Assembly (NCBI RefSeq): GCF_954871325.1
Contig: NC_088777.1
Span: 38,665,366-38,729,365 of the forward strand
Source: Gordionus sp. m RMFG-2023
Taxonomy: Eukaryota; Nematomorpha; Gordioida; Chordodea; Parachordodidae
Direction: 5' to 3'
DNA: 64,000 bases
Notes under the pieces: generated by a model
What the model was told of the DNA's origin: nothing
What the model saw: only the letters and a program-made list of their open reading frames with translations
Databases searched by the model: none
Program-made: the position numbers and the translations under genes
Shown here: one piece after another, positions 14,801 to 21,851 of the stretch
Layout: every line of letters starts with the position of its first letter
Numbering within the stretch: position 1 is the first letter of the stretch

Positions 14801-16694
14801 TATATTTTTAATAAATTGTAACCTAATAAGATTGATAAACATTCTTTTAATGCATACTAATTAATTATATCAAAATATTTATTCGCCAAAAATATTTTAG
14901 AGTATTTGACTGGTCAAATACTCCTCTAGTGAATTGACCGAATTTGACTGGTCAATTGACCGACATGCCAACCCTGATTTTAACACCTCTGATTTGATGC
15001 AATTTGAGCCATTCTTTATCACACTATTTTATGTTTATATTTTTTTTATCAAAAATCTTTCCTTATATCAACTTTTTATATTATGAACAATTCAATAATT
15101 TGCTATATGTAACAATGCGTTGTTTATATTAAATTGCTTCTAGTAGGGGAGACTGGGGCTAGTCGAACCGATTTTTGCAAAATCGGCTATAACGCCTTTG
15201 TTTTTTATATATAAACAACAATATATGAATCGATACTTATAACTATACTCTATAAAGGCACCTCATAAATATCTTTAAATATATAATCATATTTAATTTT
15301 TTTTGCAAAAGTTGAAATTTTGCCCAATCAATTCCAATATCGAGATTAGGCAAACCACTACAAGGGACTTCCTAAACCACTAGTTTATTTGGCGATAAAG
15401 AATTGAAATATATTTTTATTTATTAATAATGATTCGTATAGAATAGTTTTATTATTTTATTATATCTATACTTTTAAATTGAAGCTAATTATATACAAAA
15501 ATTAAAAGTTAATTTTAGTTAATTTAAGAAATATTTTGTACATATAAAAATAAATTTCCTAAGGAGATTATAATTTTTTAACATAAGCCCTAAATACCAA
15601 TCATACGCAGGCCAAGATTTTGAAGCATTTTTTTTCATGTTAACTGCCATAATTAACGTGCATGGCATAGCAAGCCCCGCTAGCTCTAAATTATTATTAA
15701 AAATAATATCAATACAAAATAAGCTCATTAAACTTCCTCAAATTACAAAAGAGGGTAAAATTTAGCTATAAAATTTAATTTATATAAAAATGATTATATA
15801 ACTTAAACAGAATTAAATTCTGTTTGCAAAAATCTTTTGAATTTGACATAAAATTTTATTTCTTGAATAAATTTTTAATTAAAGCTATACTAGGATAAAA
15901 TTTAATTTCTAGTTTATTTAATTTTTAAATGAGATTAAGTGATCTGCCAACCGGAGTTTACAGTCTCTCCAGTCTCTCCTATTTTTAGTTTTAAAAAAAA
16001 TTGGTTGATGATGTGATCAAGCTATTATTAGAATGTTTAATAGGAGGATAAATTATTTTAAAATTTTATAATCATGCGGTGGAAATCTATTTTTAATAGA
16101 AGGCAAAGGACACATTTTTTTAAAAATATAACTCGCCAGGGAAACATTAAGAGTTTTAATAAACTAAAAAAAATTAAATAAATCATTTCTTGGGACTTTT
16201 AGGCCTCAACAGAAAGAAAGAAATAATTTTTTTTTACCTGTATCATATTGTTGTGGAATATTAAGATCGTTTAACAAATGTTTTTTATCTGGTATGGAAT
16301 TTTTATCAAAGATTTTTTGAATATATTGCTTTATTAGATCTGATTCTATACTTTTATTCAAGCACACTATCGTAAATAAATCTAAAATTGAGTCTACTCT
16401 TTTTTCTTTTTCATTATTATTTTTTATGAAAATCATAAATTTATCAAGATTTTCTTGATTCATCTGAATATTAATTAAATTATACAATTTTTTAATAAAA
16501 ATGTTAACTTTATCCATATTTAATATAATTCTAAGCCTTCTATCTGATTTATCAATAGCACAAATAAAAAACTTGGTTTCAATATCGTTTAATACAAATT
16601 GAAGTTGTTCATTCAAATTATCATGAAAATTTCCAATGGATAAACACATTTTAATCAAATTTTGAAGACATTGAATCTGAACAGTTAACTCCAT
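740..16694 (-). CDS. DYNC2H1: Cytoplasmic dynein-2 heavy chain, tail and linker (5' part of gene, 17 exons, runs off left edge)
   Basis: This is the retrograde intraflagellar transport motor heavy chain; the part visible is the N-terminal tail and the linker, about 1585 residues, ending just before AAA1. Predicted exons (high to low coordinate): 16694-16238, 13765-13523, 13473-13259, 10229-9571, 9526-9307, 9261-9157, 9117-8890, 7808-7687, 7644-7407, 7357-7007, 6934-6396, 6351-6072, 6027-5869, 5819-5421, 5069-4839, 2832-2686, 901-740. All junctions are GT-AG and phases agree throughout. The linker aligns segment by segment with my memory of human DYNC2H1 (for example NKQWIFLEPLI for RKWVYLEPIFG, and LKELDVW for LRELDLW), and human AAA1 starts at a similar residue number. 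The start Met is the first in exon 1; a splice acceptor-like AG lies just before it, so an extra 5' exon is possible. The motor domain was not found in 1-739. Confidence 0.85.
2862..3100. mobile_element. Degraded hAT-like MITE
   Basis: A GC-richer block of about 240 bp has imperfect inverted ends: AAAGACCTGTAGAGG on the left and CCTGCAGGTCTCTG-like on the right. The interior carries GGCCGGG and CCCGGGC motifs like the MITEs at 20824-21186 and 30524-30864. No clear target duplication was found. It lies in DYNC2H1 intron 15, just upstream of exon 16. Confidence 0.4.
3292..4812. mobile_element. Foldback (near-palindromic) MULE-related element in DYNC2H1 intron 15
   Basis: The two halves are reverse complements of each other over roughly 700-800 bp each, meeting near 4060-4130 (ACTCAATGGCAGAT near 4013 faces ATCTGCCATTGAG near 4195). 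Each outer end is an array of AAAAAGGAAAAG-(N)-CAATC units of about 17 bp: forward at 3292-3550 and reverse at 4610-4812. The inner arm sequence (TTTCTGATCTTTTCTC, TTTTCACTTAATTTTT) recurs in the left arm of the MULE at 17781, so this is probably a non-autonomous relative. No protein is encoded. The element sits wholly inside the 2006-nt intron, so the dynein gene need not be broken by it. Target duplication not resolved. Confidence 0.7.
4839..5819 (-). CDS. DYNC2H1: DYNC2H1 exons 14-15 (linker core)
   Basis: Exon 14 (5819-5421) encodes the most conserved stretch, NKQWIFLEPLI, followed by the helices ending in LNEYLE. A GTAATT donor and a 351-nt intron follow. Exon 15 (5069-4839) resumes in phase 0 with NKRVLVPRLYFI, matching the family's KRSAFPRFYFI, then LELLTLLSDSQD for the LLEILGQST segment. 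The exon ends at ACA|GTAAAC. Read-through into the intron gives a lysine/arginine-rich tail (about 4813-4600) which is only the translated AAAAGG-rich repeat of the neighbouring transposon and is not protein. The intron after exon 14 contains a damaged duplicate of the exon's 3' end. Confidence 0.88.
5176..5478. repeat. Tandem duplication of the DYNC2H1 exon 14 3' end and donor
   Basis: Two direct copies of about 140-165 bp: about 5176-5318 and 5312-5478. The second copy includes the true end of exon 14 and its GTAATT donor. The first copy lies within the following intron and contains a diverged exon end (translated roughly as NKL, stop, ENFRISWDMLIQYLE) followed by the same GTAATT. The duplicate carries an in-frame stop, so it is a fossil exon fragment, not a second functional exon. 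Confidence 0.7.
5869..7808 (-). CDS. DYNC2H1: DYNC2H1 exons 8-13 (end of tail, first linker half)
   Basis: Exons 7808-7687, 7644-7407, 7357-7007, 6934-6396, 6351-6072 and 6027-5869. Introns are 42, 49, 71-72, 44 and 44 nt. The sequence follows human DYNC2H1 closely in arrangement: PDIKTLDVKFEIEILYK for PEINIDLTYKQ; a helix beginning LEKLQEKDLVFKEW for the NLKAKWDKF region; ITDIKDILPIF for DKYKIVIPIL; LLKELDVWSK for ALRELDLWG. The removal of each short intron restores the frame and the alignment at the same time, which is the main reason for trusting these splice sites. Exon 13 ends IINQ at a CAG|GTATAA donor. Confidence 0.85.
7809..8889. other. DYNC2H1 intron 7 with possible old MITE
   Basis: This 1081-nt intron runs between exons 7 and 8. 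It includes GC-rich pyrimidine tracts at 7900-7995 and a loose inverted pair GCATAGGCATA (about 7878) and TATGCCTATGC (about 8428), suggesting a decayed terminal-inverted-repeat element of about 560 bp. No target duplication or protein was seen. The rest is plain AT-rich sequence. Confidence 0.35.
8890..10229 (-). CDS. DYNC2H1: DYNC2H1 exons 4-7 (tail)
   Basis: Exon 4 (10229-9571) begins after a strong TTATTTCAG acceptor with TMYIRHFNSFL and is 219 codons of helical sequence. Exon 5 (9526-9307), exon 6 (9261-9157) and exon 7 (9117-8890) follow after introns of 44, 45 and 39 nt. Exon 6 is only 35 codons and was recovered by following the frame; it reads DINKYNKLFLNFGF. Exon 7 ends IYPE at a GTTTAT donor, leading into a 1081-nt intron. 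The sequence is asparagine-, isoleucine- and lysine-rich like the rest of the gene. It falls where the second half of the dynein-2 tail should be, but residue-level similarity is weak here. Confidence 0.7.
10912..10978 (+). ncRNA. tRNA-like segment (decayed) within Helitron
   Basis: The sequence has a B-box-like GTGGTTCGAATC (about 10957-10968), a possible anticodon stem CGTTT/GAACG and an A-box-like start (GGGGATGACTGG). Acceptor and T stems do not pair well, so it is a tRNA pseudogene or tRNA-derived SINE head, not a working tRNA. The matching Helitron at 52601 carries a tRNA-like segment in the same relative position and orientation. Confidence 0.45.
11120..11339. mobile_element. 220-bp hAT-type MITE nested in the Helitron
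   Basis: Terminal inverted repeats of about 60 bp, starting TAGTATTGTTAAACGGCTC on the left and ending GAGCCGTTTAACAACACTA on the right. The flanking 8-mers ATGAAAAC (11112-11119) and ATGAAGAC (11340-11347) match at 7 of 8 positions, as expected for a hAT target duplication. Helitron sequence continues on both sides, so the MITE is the younger insertion. A partial relative lies at about 14640-14790. Confidence 0.75.
11590..11775 (-). repeat. Dispersed repeat, inverted copy of 23080-23215
   Basis: The stretch containing TTATTAACTTTTACTAATTT and the nearby GGGGTAAAGGGTGGGGGG tract is matched in reverse complement at about 22990-23215 (AAATTAGTAAAAGTTAATAA and the C-rich tract). No termini or coding content were identified. 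It lies in DYNC2H1 intron 3. It is probably an uncharacterised transposon fragment. Confidence 0.45.
11780..13220. other. Remainder of DYNC2H1 intron 3
   Basis: Plain AT-rich sequence. A slightly GC-richer patch near 12590-12640 (CCCTATTTTGGGCAGG) may be an old MITE end, but no partner was seen. No exon or gene could be supported here. Confidence 0.4.
13259..16694 (-). CDS. DYNC2H1: DYNC2H1 exons 1-3 (N-terminal tail)
   Basis: Exon 1 (16694-16238) opens with MELTVQIQCLQNL and is almost wholly helical and hydrophilic. It ends at a CAG|GTAAAA donor in phase 1. Exon 2 (13765-13523) supplies the two missing bases and continues with FLDIFERKLEQG. Exon 3 (13473-13259) follows a 49-nt intron and starts after a TATTTAG acceptor. 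These exons are joined to the recognisable dynein parts by phase and by the total length, not by clear similarity: dynein tails diverge fast, and on sequence alone I would not recognise them. The 2472-nt intron 1 contains a hAT element and a possible pogo-like element. An alternative is that exons 1-3 belong to a separate coiled-coil gene. Confidence 0.6.
13873..14976 (-). mobile_element. hAT element with C-terminal transposase remnant, in DYNC2H1 intron 1
   Basis: The ends are CAGGGTTATGCATTTGA on the left and TGCCAACCCTG on the right, with repeated TCAATTGACCG motifs just inside both. It is flanked by a perfect 8-bp duplication ATTTTAAC (13865-13872, 14977-14984). On the minus strand, about 14360-14050 encodes a hAT dimerisation region (LREVANIILTFPSST, then IHTTNKNRLKT and a stop before KTGKLSRVYHNLRLI), of the type found in DUF659-class hATs. 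The expected FSS/ERNWS cysteine-glutamate motif is degraded. A related MITE end lies at 14640-14790. Confidence 0.8.
14640..14790. mobile_element. Partial MITE related to 11120-11339
   Basis: The right part (AATATTGAGTTAGCCG ... GAGCTGTTTAACAACACTA) matches the right half and terminus of the 220-bp MITE at 11120. The left terminus is not visible. It is nested within the 13873-14976 hAT. Confidence 0.55.
15144..15982 (-). mobile_element. Possible pogo/Tc5-like DNA transposon remnant
   Basis: Loose inverted ends TAGGGGAGACTGG (about 15144) and CCAGTCTCTCCTA (about 15969-15981) enclose 840 bp. On the minus strand, 15728-15519 encodes 69 residues including MKKNASKSWPAYDWYLGLML, which resembles the KKAASKHWLYGFLKRNP pattern of CENP-B/Tc5-type helix-turn-helix domains in pogo-like transposases. 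The similarity is short. A TA target duplication could not be confirmed in this AT-rich setting. Confidence 0.4.
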
Positions 16695-17770
16695 GGCTAA
16701 ACGTTAAATGTTTCGAGATCAAAAGTATGTTTTAAATAAAATATTTTATTTATTTAAATAATACGATATCAAAATTTAATCACCATCACACAATAAAGGT
16801 AAAATCGTAATAATATCGATTTATTGGAGTAAAAAAATCGATATAAAAAGAAATAAATTTTTTATAAATAAATTTATAATTAAAAACAAGTCTAAACTAG
16901 AACATCTATGTATTACTATAATTATATTCAATTATATTTTATTTATCAACTGCAGCAAAAAGGTTGGCACTTGAATATATAATCATCCAATTTGTTTAAA
17001 ATTACCTATAAATGTTTGAGCGTTTATTCTTTCAACTTTTAATCATTTTTGGGGGGCTTTTTTTAAATTTTAAAAATCTGATTTTACCGGAAATGTTTTC
17101 CAGCCTGTTCAGAATTCCTTACCCTATGAATTTCAAACAACTTTACCATTATTTTGAGTCAATAATTTATATAATCCATGGGAAAACGAATATAAATTTT
17201 ATTTATTTCAAAAGTTCAAAACACAATTTTCTAAAAACCACGGAAATAGGTTTTTTTACATGCTGAAATGCATTTCCTACAAAATCATATTTTAAAATAT
17301 TAAAAACGTGCTTAATGGTATAGTGTCTAGAGACCAAGGCAGCCAGATCTCAAGTGGAAAACTCCCTTATTTAAAAGAATATATATCATACCCCACACTG
17401 AGCTGGCTACTTCCCAAATTTTTCCCACATTTGCATTCATAAATTTCTAGCAATTATAAATTATTAAAAATAATATAAATAAAAATAATATAATAATAAA
17501 AATAATACAATTTCTATAAATAATATAAACTTTATAAATATTTATTTAATTTTTTTTTATTCAATTTGGACCAATTAATACATTATTTAAATTGAGGAGA
17601 TAATATATTGTCATATTTTAAAAATTAAAAAATTTATTAACTACACCTTTTTATCTAAAATAGAAAATAAATTACACTGTTTTATATTGGAATCCATCTA
17701 AAATAAATCTTTTCTAAATTATATCTATTCTTTCCTACCAAGTGAAATCCTAACAGAATTGAAAAAGATT
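16695..17770. other. DYNC2H1 upstream region
   Basis: AT-rich DNA upstream of the predicted start codon, holding the dispersed repeat at 16985-17290. A tRNA-like fragment (AATGGTATAGTGTCTAGAG, about 17317) may mark an old SINE. No promoter element could be identified by eye. Confidence 0.35.
16985..17290 (+). repeat. Dispersed repeat shared with the WDR6 intron
   Basis: About 300 bp including CCCTATGAATTTCAAACAA is repeated in reverse complement at about 60600-60960, with continuing similarity on both sides (ACGAATATAAATTT, GCATTTCCTAC). The small open frame over it (17012-17266) shares PMNFKQL with the other copy, but this looks like shared repeat sequence in both copies and not a conserved gene. 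Termini were not resolved. Confidence 0.5.
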
Positions 17771-17780
17771 GTATTAAAAT

Positions 17781-19268
17781 GGTAATAGGAAAAAAACCCC
17801 CGGAAATAAAACCTCACGGAAAAAACCCCCGGAAAAAACCCCATGGAAAAAAAATCCAAAACAAAAGAAAATCGTTATTTTTTAAAAAAATTTTCTTGTC
17901 ACTTTTTCTTAAATTTTTTTCTCAATTTATTCTTCCCATTTTTGCTTTATGTCATTGTTAATCTTTATTTTTCTGATCTTATCTCAATTTTTTTCTTCTC
18001 AATTTTCACTTAATTTTTTAGTATAACCTAGCAATAATTAATATTGATAAATAATTTTATAAGCGAATGCCACAATCATTAACAGCTATTTAACTCCAAA
18101 AAAAGAAAAAATATTCGAAGTAATAATGTCTAAATGTCAAGAACGGGATTTATTTCCTGATCCATTATATATTTACATGGATTTCGAAAAGTCTGCCATG
18201 AGCGCGGTTAAAACTGTCATTGGTATGATTATTAATATGTTAAATTATTTATATTTATTTTTCCAATTAGGGGATCACATCATAATCAGAGGATGCTTTT
18301 ACCATTTGTGTCAAAGTACCCATATAAAAATTCAAAAGCTAGGTCTGGTAAGCCAATACAGAACCGATGAAGCCCTTAGCTTCCTTTGTGGCATGATGGA
18401 AGGCTTAGCATTTGTTCCTTTATGTGATATGGGCAATGCAATGGCATTCCTTAGATCAGTTACTCCGAGCAATGGTAAGGATATTCTTTAATATTTCGAT
18501 AAAAATTACATCAATGGAGTATCAAGGAAGGTCACAAGAAGCTATTCTCAAGGTTGGAATCATCGTTTTTCTAATCTGGTTGGGAATAAACACCCATCAA
18601 TCTGGGTATTGATTAAAAAAATGAAATGCGAGGTGGCTGCCGATTAAACCAAACTTGAACGATGGCGTGTAGGTAGTTGGACACCGAAAACAAAATCGCA
18701 GTTACAATACCCAGAATCGGCTAAAGAAACTTTGCGAGGAATACCGTGATGTAGTGCGAAGCCATCCAGATTTTTATGAGGGAGATTTCCTTCAATATTC
18801 TATGTCACCCATATAATTATTATTGTAAATTATTAAATTTGTATATATATTATGATTTATCAATAAAATAAACAGATCTTATTGCAAATTTTGTCAAATT
18901 TAGTCTACTTAATATAGTAATTAAGGATGGATTGTATTTATTACTATAGCAAATAATTTTTACGAAAATAAGTAATACATGGGTTATTTTTTTTCCCAGT
19001 ACCAATTTAAACATCAGCATTTTTTAGGTTAGCATAATTTTTGTACTAAATTTAGGATTTATTTAAGCATTTTTTATGGAGGGTATATGAGAAATCTTTA
19101 AGTAATGAAATGGGGCCTAAAAAAATTTATTATTAAATTATATTTTTATATTTATTTCTAAAATACTATTTTATCTATACCTTATTAAATCCAAATAAAA
19201 ATATACCGATATTATTAGATCTTAAGTAAATTCGAAAAAAAATTTCGGGGTTTTTTTTTCCGGGATTC
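17781..19268 (+). mobile_element. Mutator-like element (MULE) with transposase remnant
   Basis: The element has inverted ends GGAAAAAAACCCCCGGAAAT (from 17788) and AATTTCGGGGTTTTTTTTTCC (to about 19261), and is flanked by the direct repeat GTATTAAAAT (17771-17780 and 19269-19278); MULEs usually make 9-bp duplications. The left 250 bp resembles the inner arms of the foldback element at 3292-4812. The interior encodes a MULE-type DDE transposase on the plus strand, separately annotated. The element is damaged by in-frame stops. Confidence 0.78.
18126..18800 (+). pseudogene. MULE transposase remnant with a 48-nt intron
   Basis: The sequence encodes the second half of a MULE DDE transposase: YMDFEKSAMSAVK with the second aspartate, then, after removing a 48-nt GT-AG intron (18223-18270), IGDHIIIRGCFYHLCQ, the C-x-x-H motif of the family. 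KLGLVSQYRTDE and GLAFVPLCD follow, then after an in-frame TAA (about 18490) the same frame continues with YFDKNYINGVSR and GWNHRFSNLVGNKHPSIW, the family's C-terminal motif. Further stops follow at about 18644 and beyond. The N-terminal part with the first aspartate and any zinc finger is not visible. Inactive. Confidence 0.8.
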
Positions 19269-19279
19269 GTATTAAAATA

Positions 19280-20815
19280 TATACTGGTTGTAAACGAACT
19301 CGTTCCACATTTCATTTTTTGTCGAACGCGTTCATGTTTTACGTTAGTTCAATAACCTTATTATTTTTTTAATAATTGATTTGCCCTAGTATTTATTGCC
19401 TGACTAGTATTTATTATAATGTCTAATATTAAATATTTTATTAGATTTTCAGAATATCCTAAGCTATTAGATTTAAGTGATATTGTGTAGATATTACTAA
19501 TGATCCTAAATATATTAAGAGATTAAAATTAATATTTCTTCAAATACTGATAAAATATCATATTTCCTTCTATACCTGCTATTATATTAAAAATTTCTTG
19601 TCTCAAGGAATTATTTTACTCAGAAAGGAATACACATCAGAAATACTCCTAACTTTTATAAAATATATTTTTCTAGCCAGGCAATTCGTGTATAATATTT
19701 TTTGGCTCGGAATTTTTTAAGTCTTGAATAATGCTAATTTATAAAAAAAATTTTACCAAAAATAATTAAGAGGCTGAGCTAAAAAAAATTTCGAGCCATA
19801 TGAAAAACATTTTTAAATTCTTAAGGAGCCGGTTCGGGGCGATATCTAATATTTACAAAAAAATTTTATTTAAAGCAATATTAGAAAAAATATTAACTAA
19901 ACTACGAATACTAAAAGTTCATACTTTATTATATACTTATTATAGTTAGCTTATAATTTTATTTATGTTAAATCATTAGAATTGAAAAACTTTGCATAGA
20001 TTCAGTAATTAATGTAAAGGCTAAGTAGAGGGGCCCGATATTTTGGTTTACGGTTCAGAAGCGAAAAAATTAAAAGGTTATGGTTAGGTTCAGCTGCCTA
20101 AATTTTAAAAGATTCCGGTTAATTATGGTTTTCGAAAATAAAGGTTTTTTCGAATTTGTCTTAATGAAATAATTTTATTAAGTAAATAAATAATACACTT
20201 ACACACTATAGAATCTATCGAAAAATAAAATGTATAAGCAAAGTGTTTCAAAAGTCCACAATATTTAATTATATAAAATTTGATATTTGTAAATTAAGTA
20301 ACGAATAAATTGGAGCTGATTACCCATAATAGCAGTTTGTTTCACCCAGTATTTTTTTTAAATTTATTTAAATTTTAGATGAATTTCCTGATCAAATCTA
20401 ACGTTTAATATAAACCTTATAAATACCTAACTTAAACATTGATCTACAATCCGCCCCATTGAGACAAGCCATAATGTAAACGTCGTTCCTAGTATAATTA
20501 TGTCGATTGTTTTTACAAGGGTGCCAACACATTTAAACATAATTAAAAACTGAATAAAGATATTCTAATAGATTAGGACAAAAAAAAATAACTCTTTTCA
20601 AGCCATAAAATGGAAAATTCTTAACATCAATTATAAGCGCTAAACGTTCCTATTTGTCAGATCAAAAATTTGAATAATTATTGTTATAAATAAATTTAAA
20701 AAAATGGTTTGCAATCAATTATAAATTTATTTAATAAATTTTCAAAAAAATTATATATTTTATTGATTAATTATAATGTATTTATAACCCTATTTACATA
20801 ATACCTGTCTGAGAT
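19280..20815. other. Intergenic AT-rich stretch
   Basis: No open frame, splice-consistent exon chain or bounded element could be supported. Short GC-richer patches at 19795-19850 and 20030-20150 (GGGGCCCGATATTTTGG) may be eroded MITE pieces. Confidence 0.4.
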
Positions 20816-20823
20816 ATAACGAT

Positions 20824-21186
20824 TAGAGATCTGCAAAAGTAGGACAAGCCCGTACCCGGCCCAAATAGGCTTCGAGTCGGGCCTATTTTTTTAAAAAAAT
20901 CGGGTTTGGACTGGGTCGGGCTTAATATTTATTTTTAAATTCGGGCTAAGTCGGGTCGGGCCTTGGAATTTTTTTAAATATATATAAATTTATGTTGAAA
21001 TTTTATGTAATATAAAAATATTTGATTTTATTTATAGAAACTAAACGCCATATAACACAGTTTTTATTTTTAGTTATTATAAAAATTAATTTCTATATAT
21101 AATTCGGGCTGGGCCGGCAAAACTTTTTTAAAAAAAAACTTCAGGCCGGGCCGGGCTTAAAAAATTAGGCTCGATGCAGATCACTA
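20824..21186. mobile_element. 363-bp hAT MITE
   Basis: Ends TAGAGATCTGCA and TGCAGATCACTA are inverted repeats, flanked by a perfect 8-bp duplication ATAACGAT (20816-20823, 21187-21194). The subterminal parts are rich in CGGGC/GCCCG on both sides of an AT-rich centre. Ends and subterminal composition match the larger hAT at 35909-39112, so that element or a close relative is a likely source of transposase. Confidence 0.85.
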
Positions 21187-21851
21187 ATAACGATACCACT
21201 ATTTTAATCGATATTCAAACCGATAATAACATGAGTCGGCTGATACCTGAGATAAAAATAATTTTAAAATATTTTCGCCGGAATACGTTAATACGAGTTA
21301 TTTATCATTTATAATTAATTTTAGATCGGTTTAAAAATTTTTGTATCATTTTTTTTATAAATTTATAGCGTATGGATCATTTTCGATCTCTCGAAAAAAA
21401 TAATATAAGACTTCTTTTAAAAGGTAAGGTACCGAAGTTAAATTTTTCAAAATAATTATGTTAAATTTTAAAAATAACGCTTTATAGCATTATTCTTTAT
21501 TTTTTAATATCATGCTAATACTAGACCTCCATTACTACTATAAGATTAAAGTGAACAATAGAGGCTTAAGGAAGAAATCGCTAATTAGAGGGAAGGATAA
21601 TCGATTTATATAAAGGATCATGATTGTCTTAAGTTCAAAAATGTTAAATAGTTTAATAAAAGATAAAACAATCTAATAGATGTATTATATCCTAATTAAA
21701 TATGAACATGATTTCCATTTATTAAAAAAAATACCCGTCTAGTATTTTATTAAATAAATATATTATAAAATGTATTATAAATAACAATGTATTTTTATTA
21801 CATTTTTTTTATATAAAAATTGTAAAATTATAATTATTTCAATAAATATGA

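Noticed and set aside
17012-17266. A small open frame sharing PMNFKQL with 60718-60954
   Set aside because: The DNA itself is a dispersed repeat and the similarity continues outside the frames, so it is not a conserved gene.
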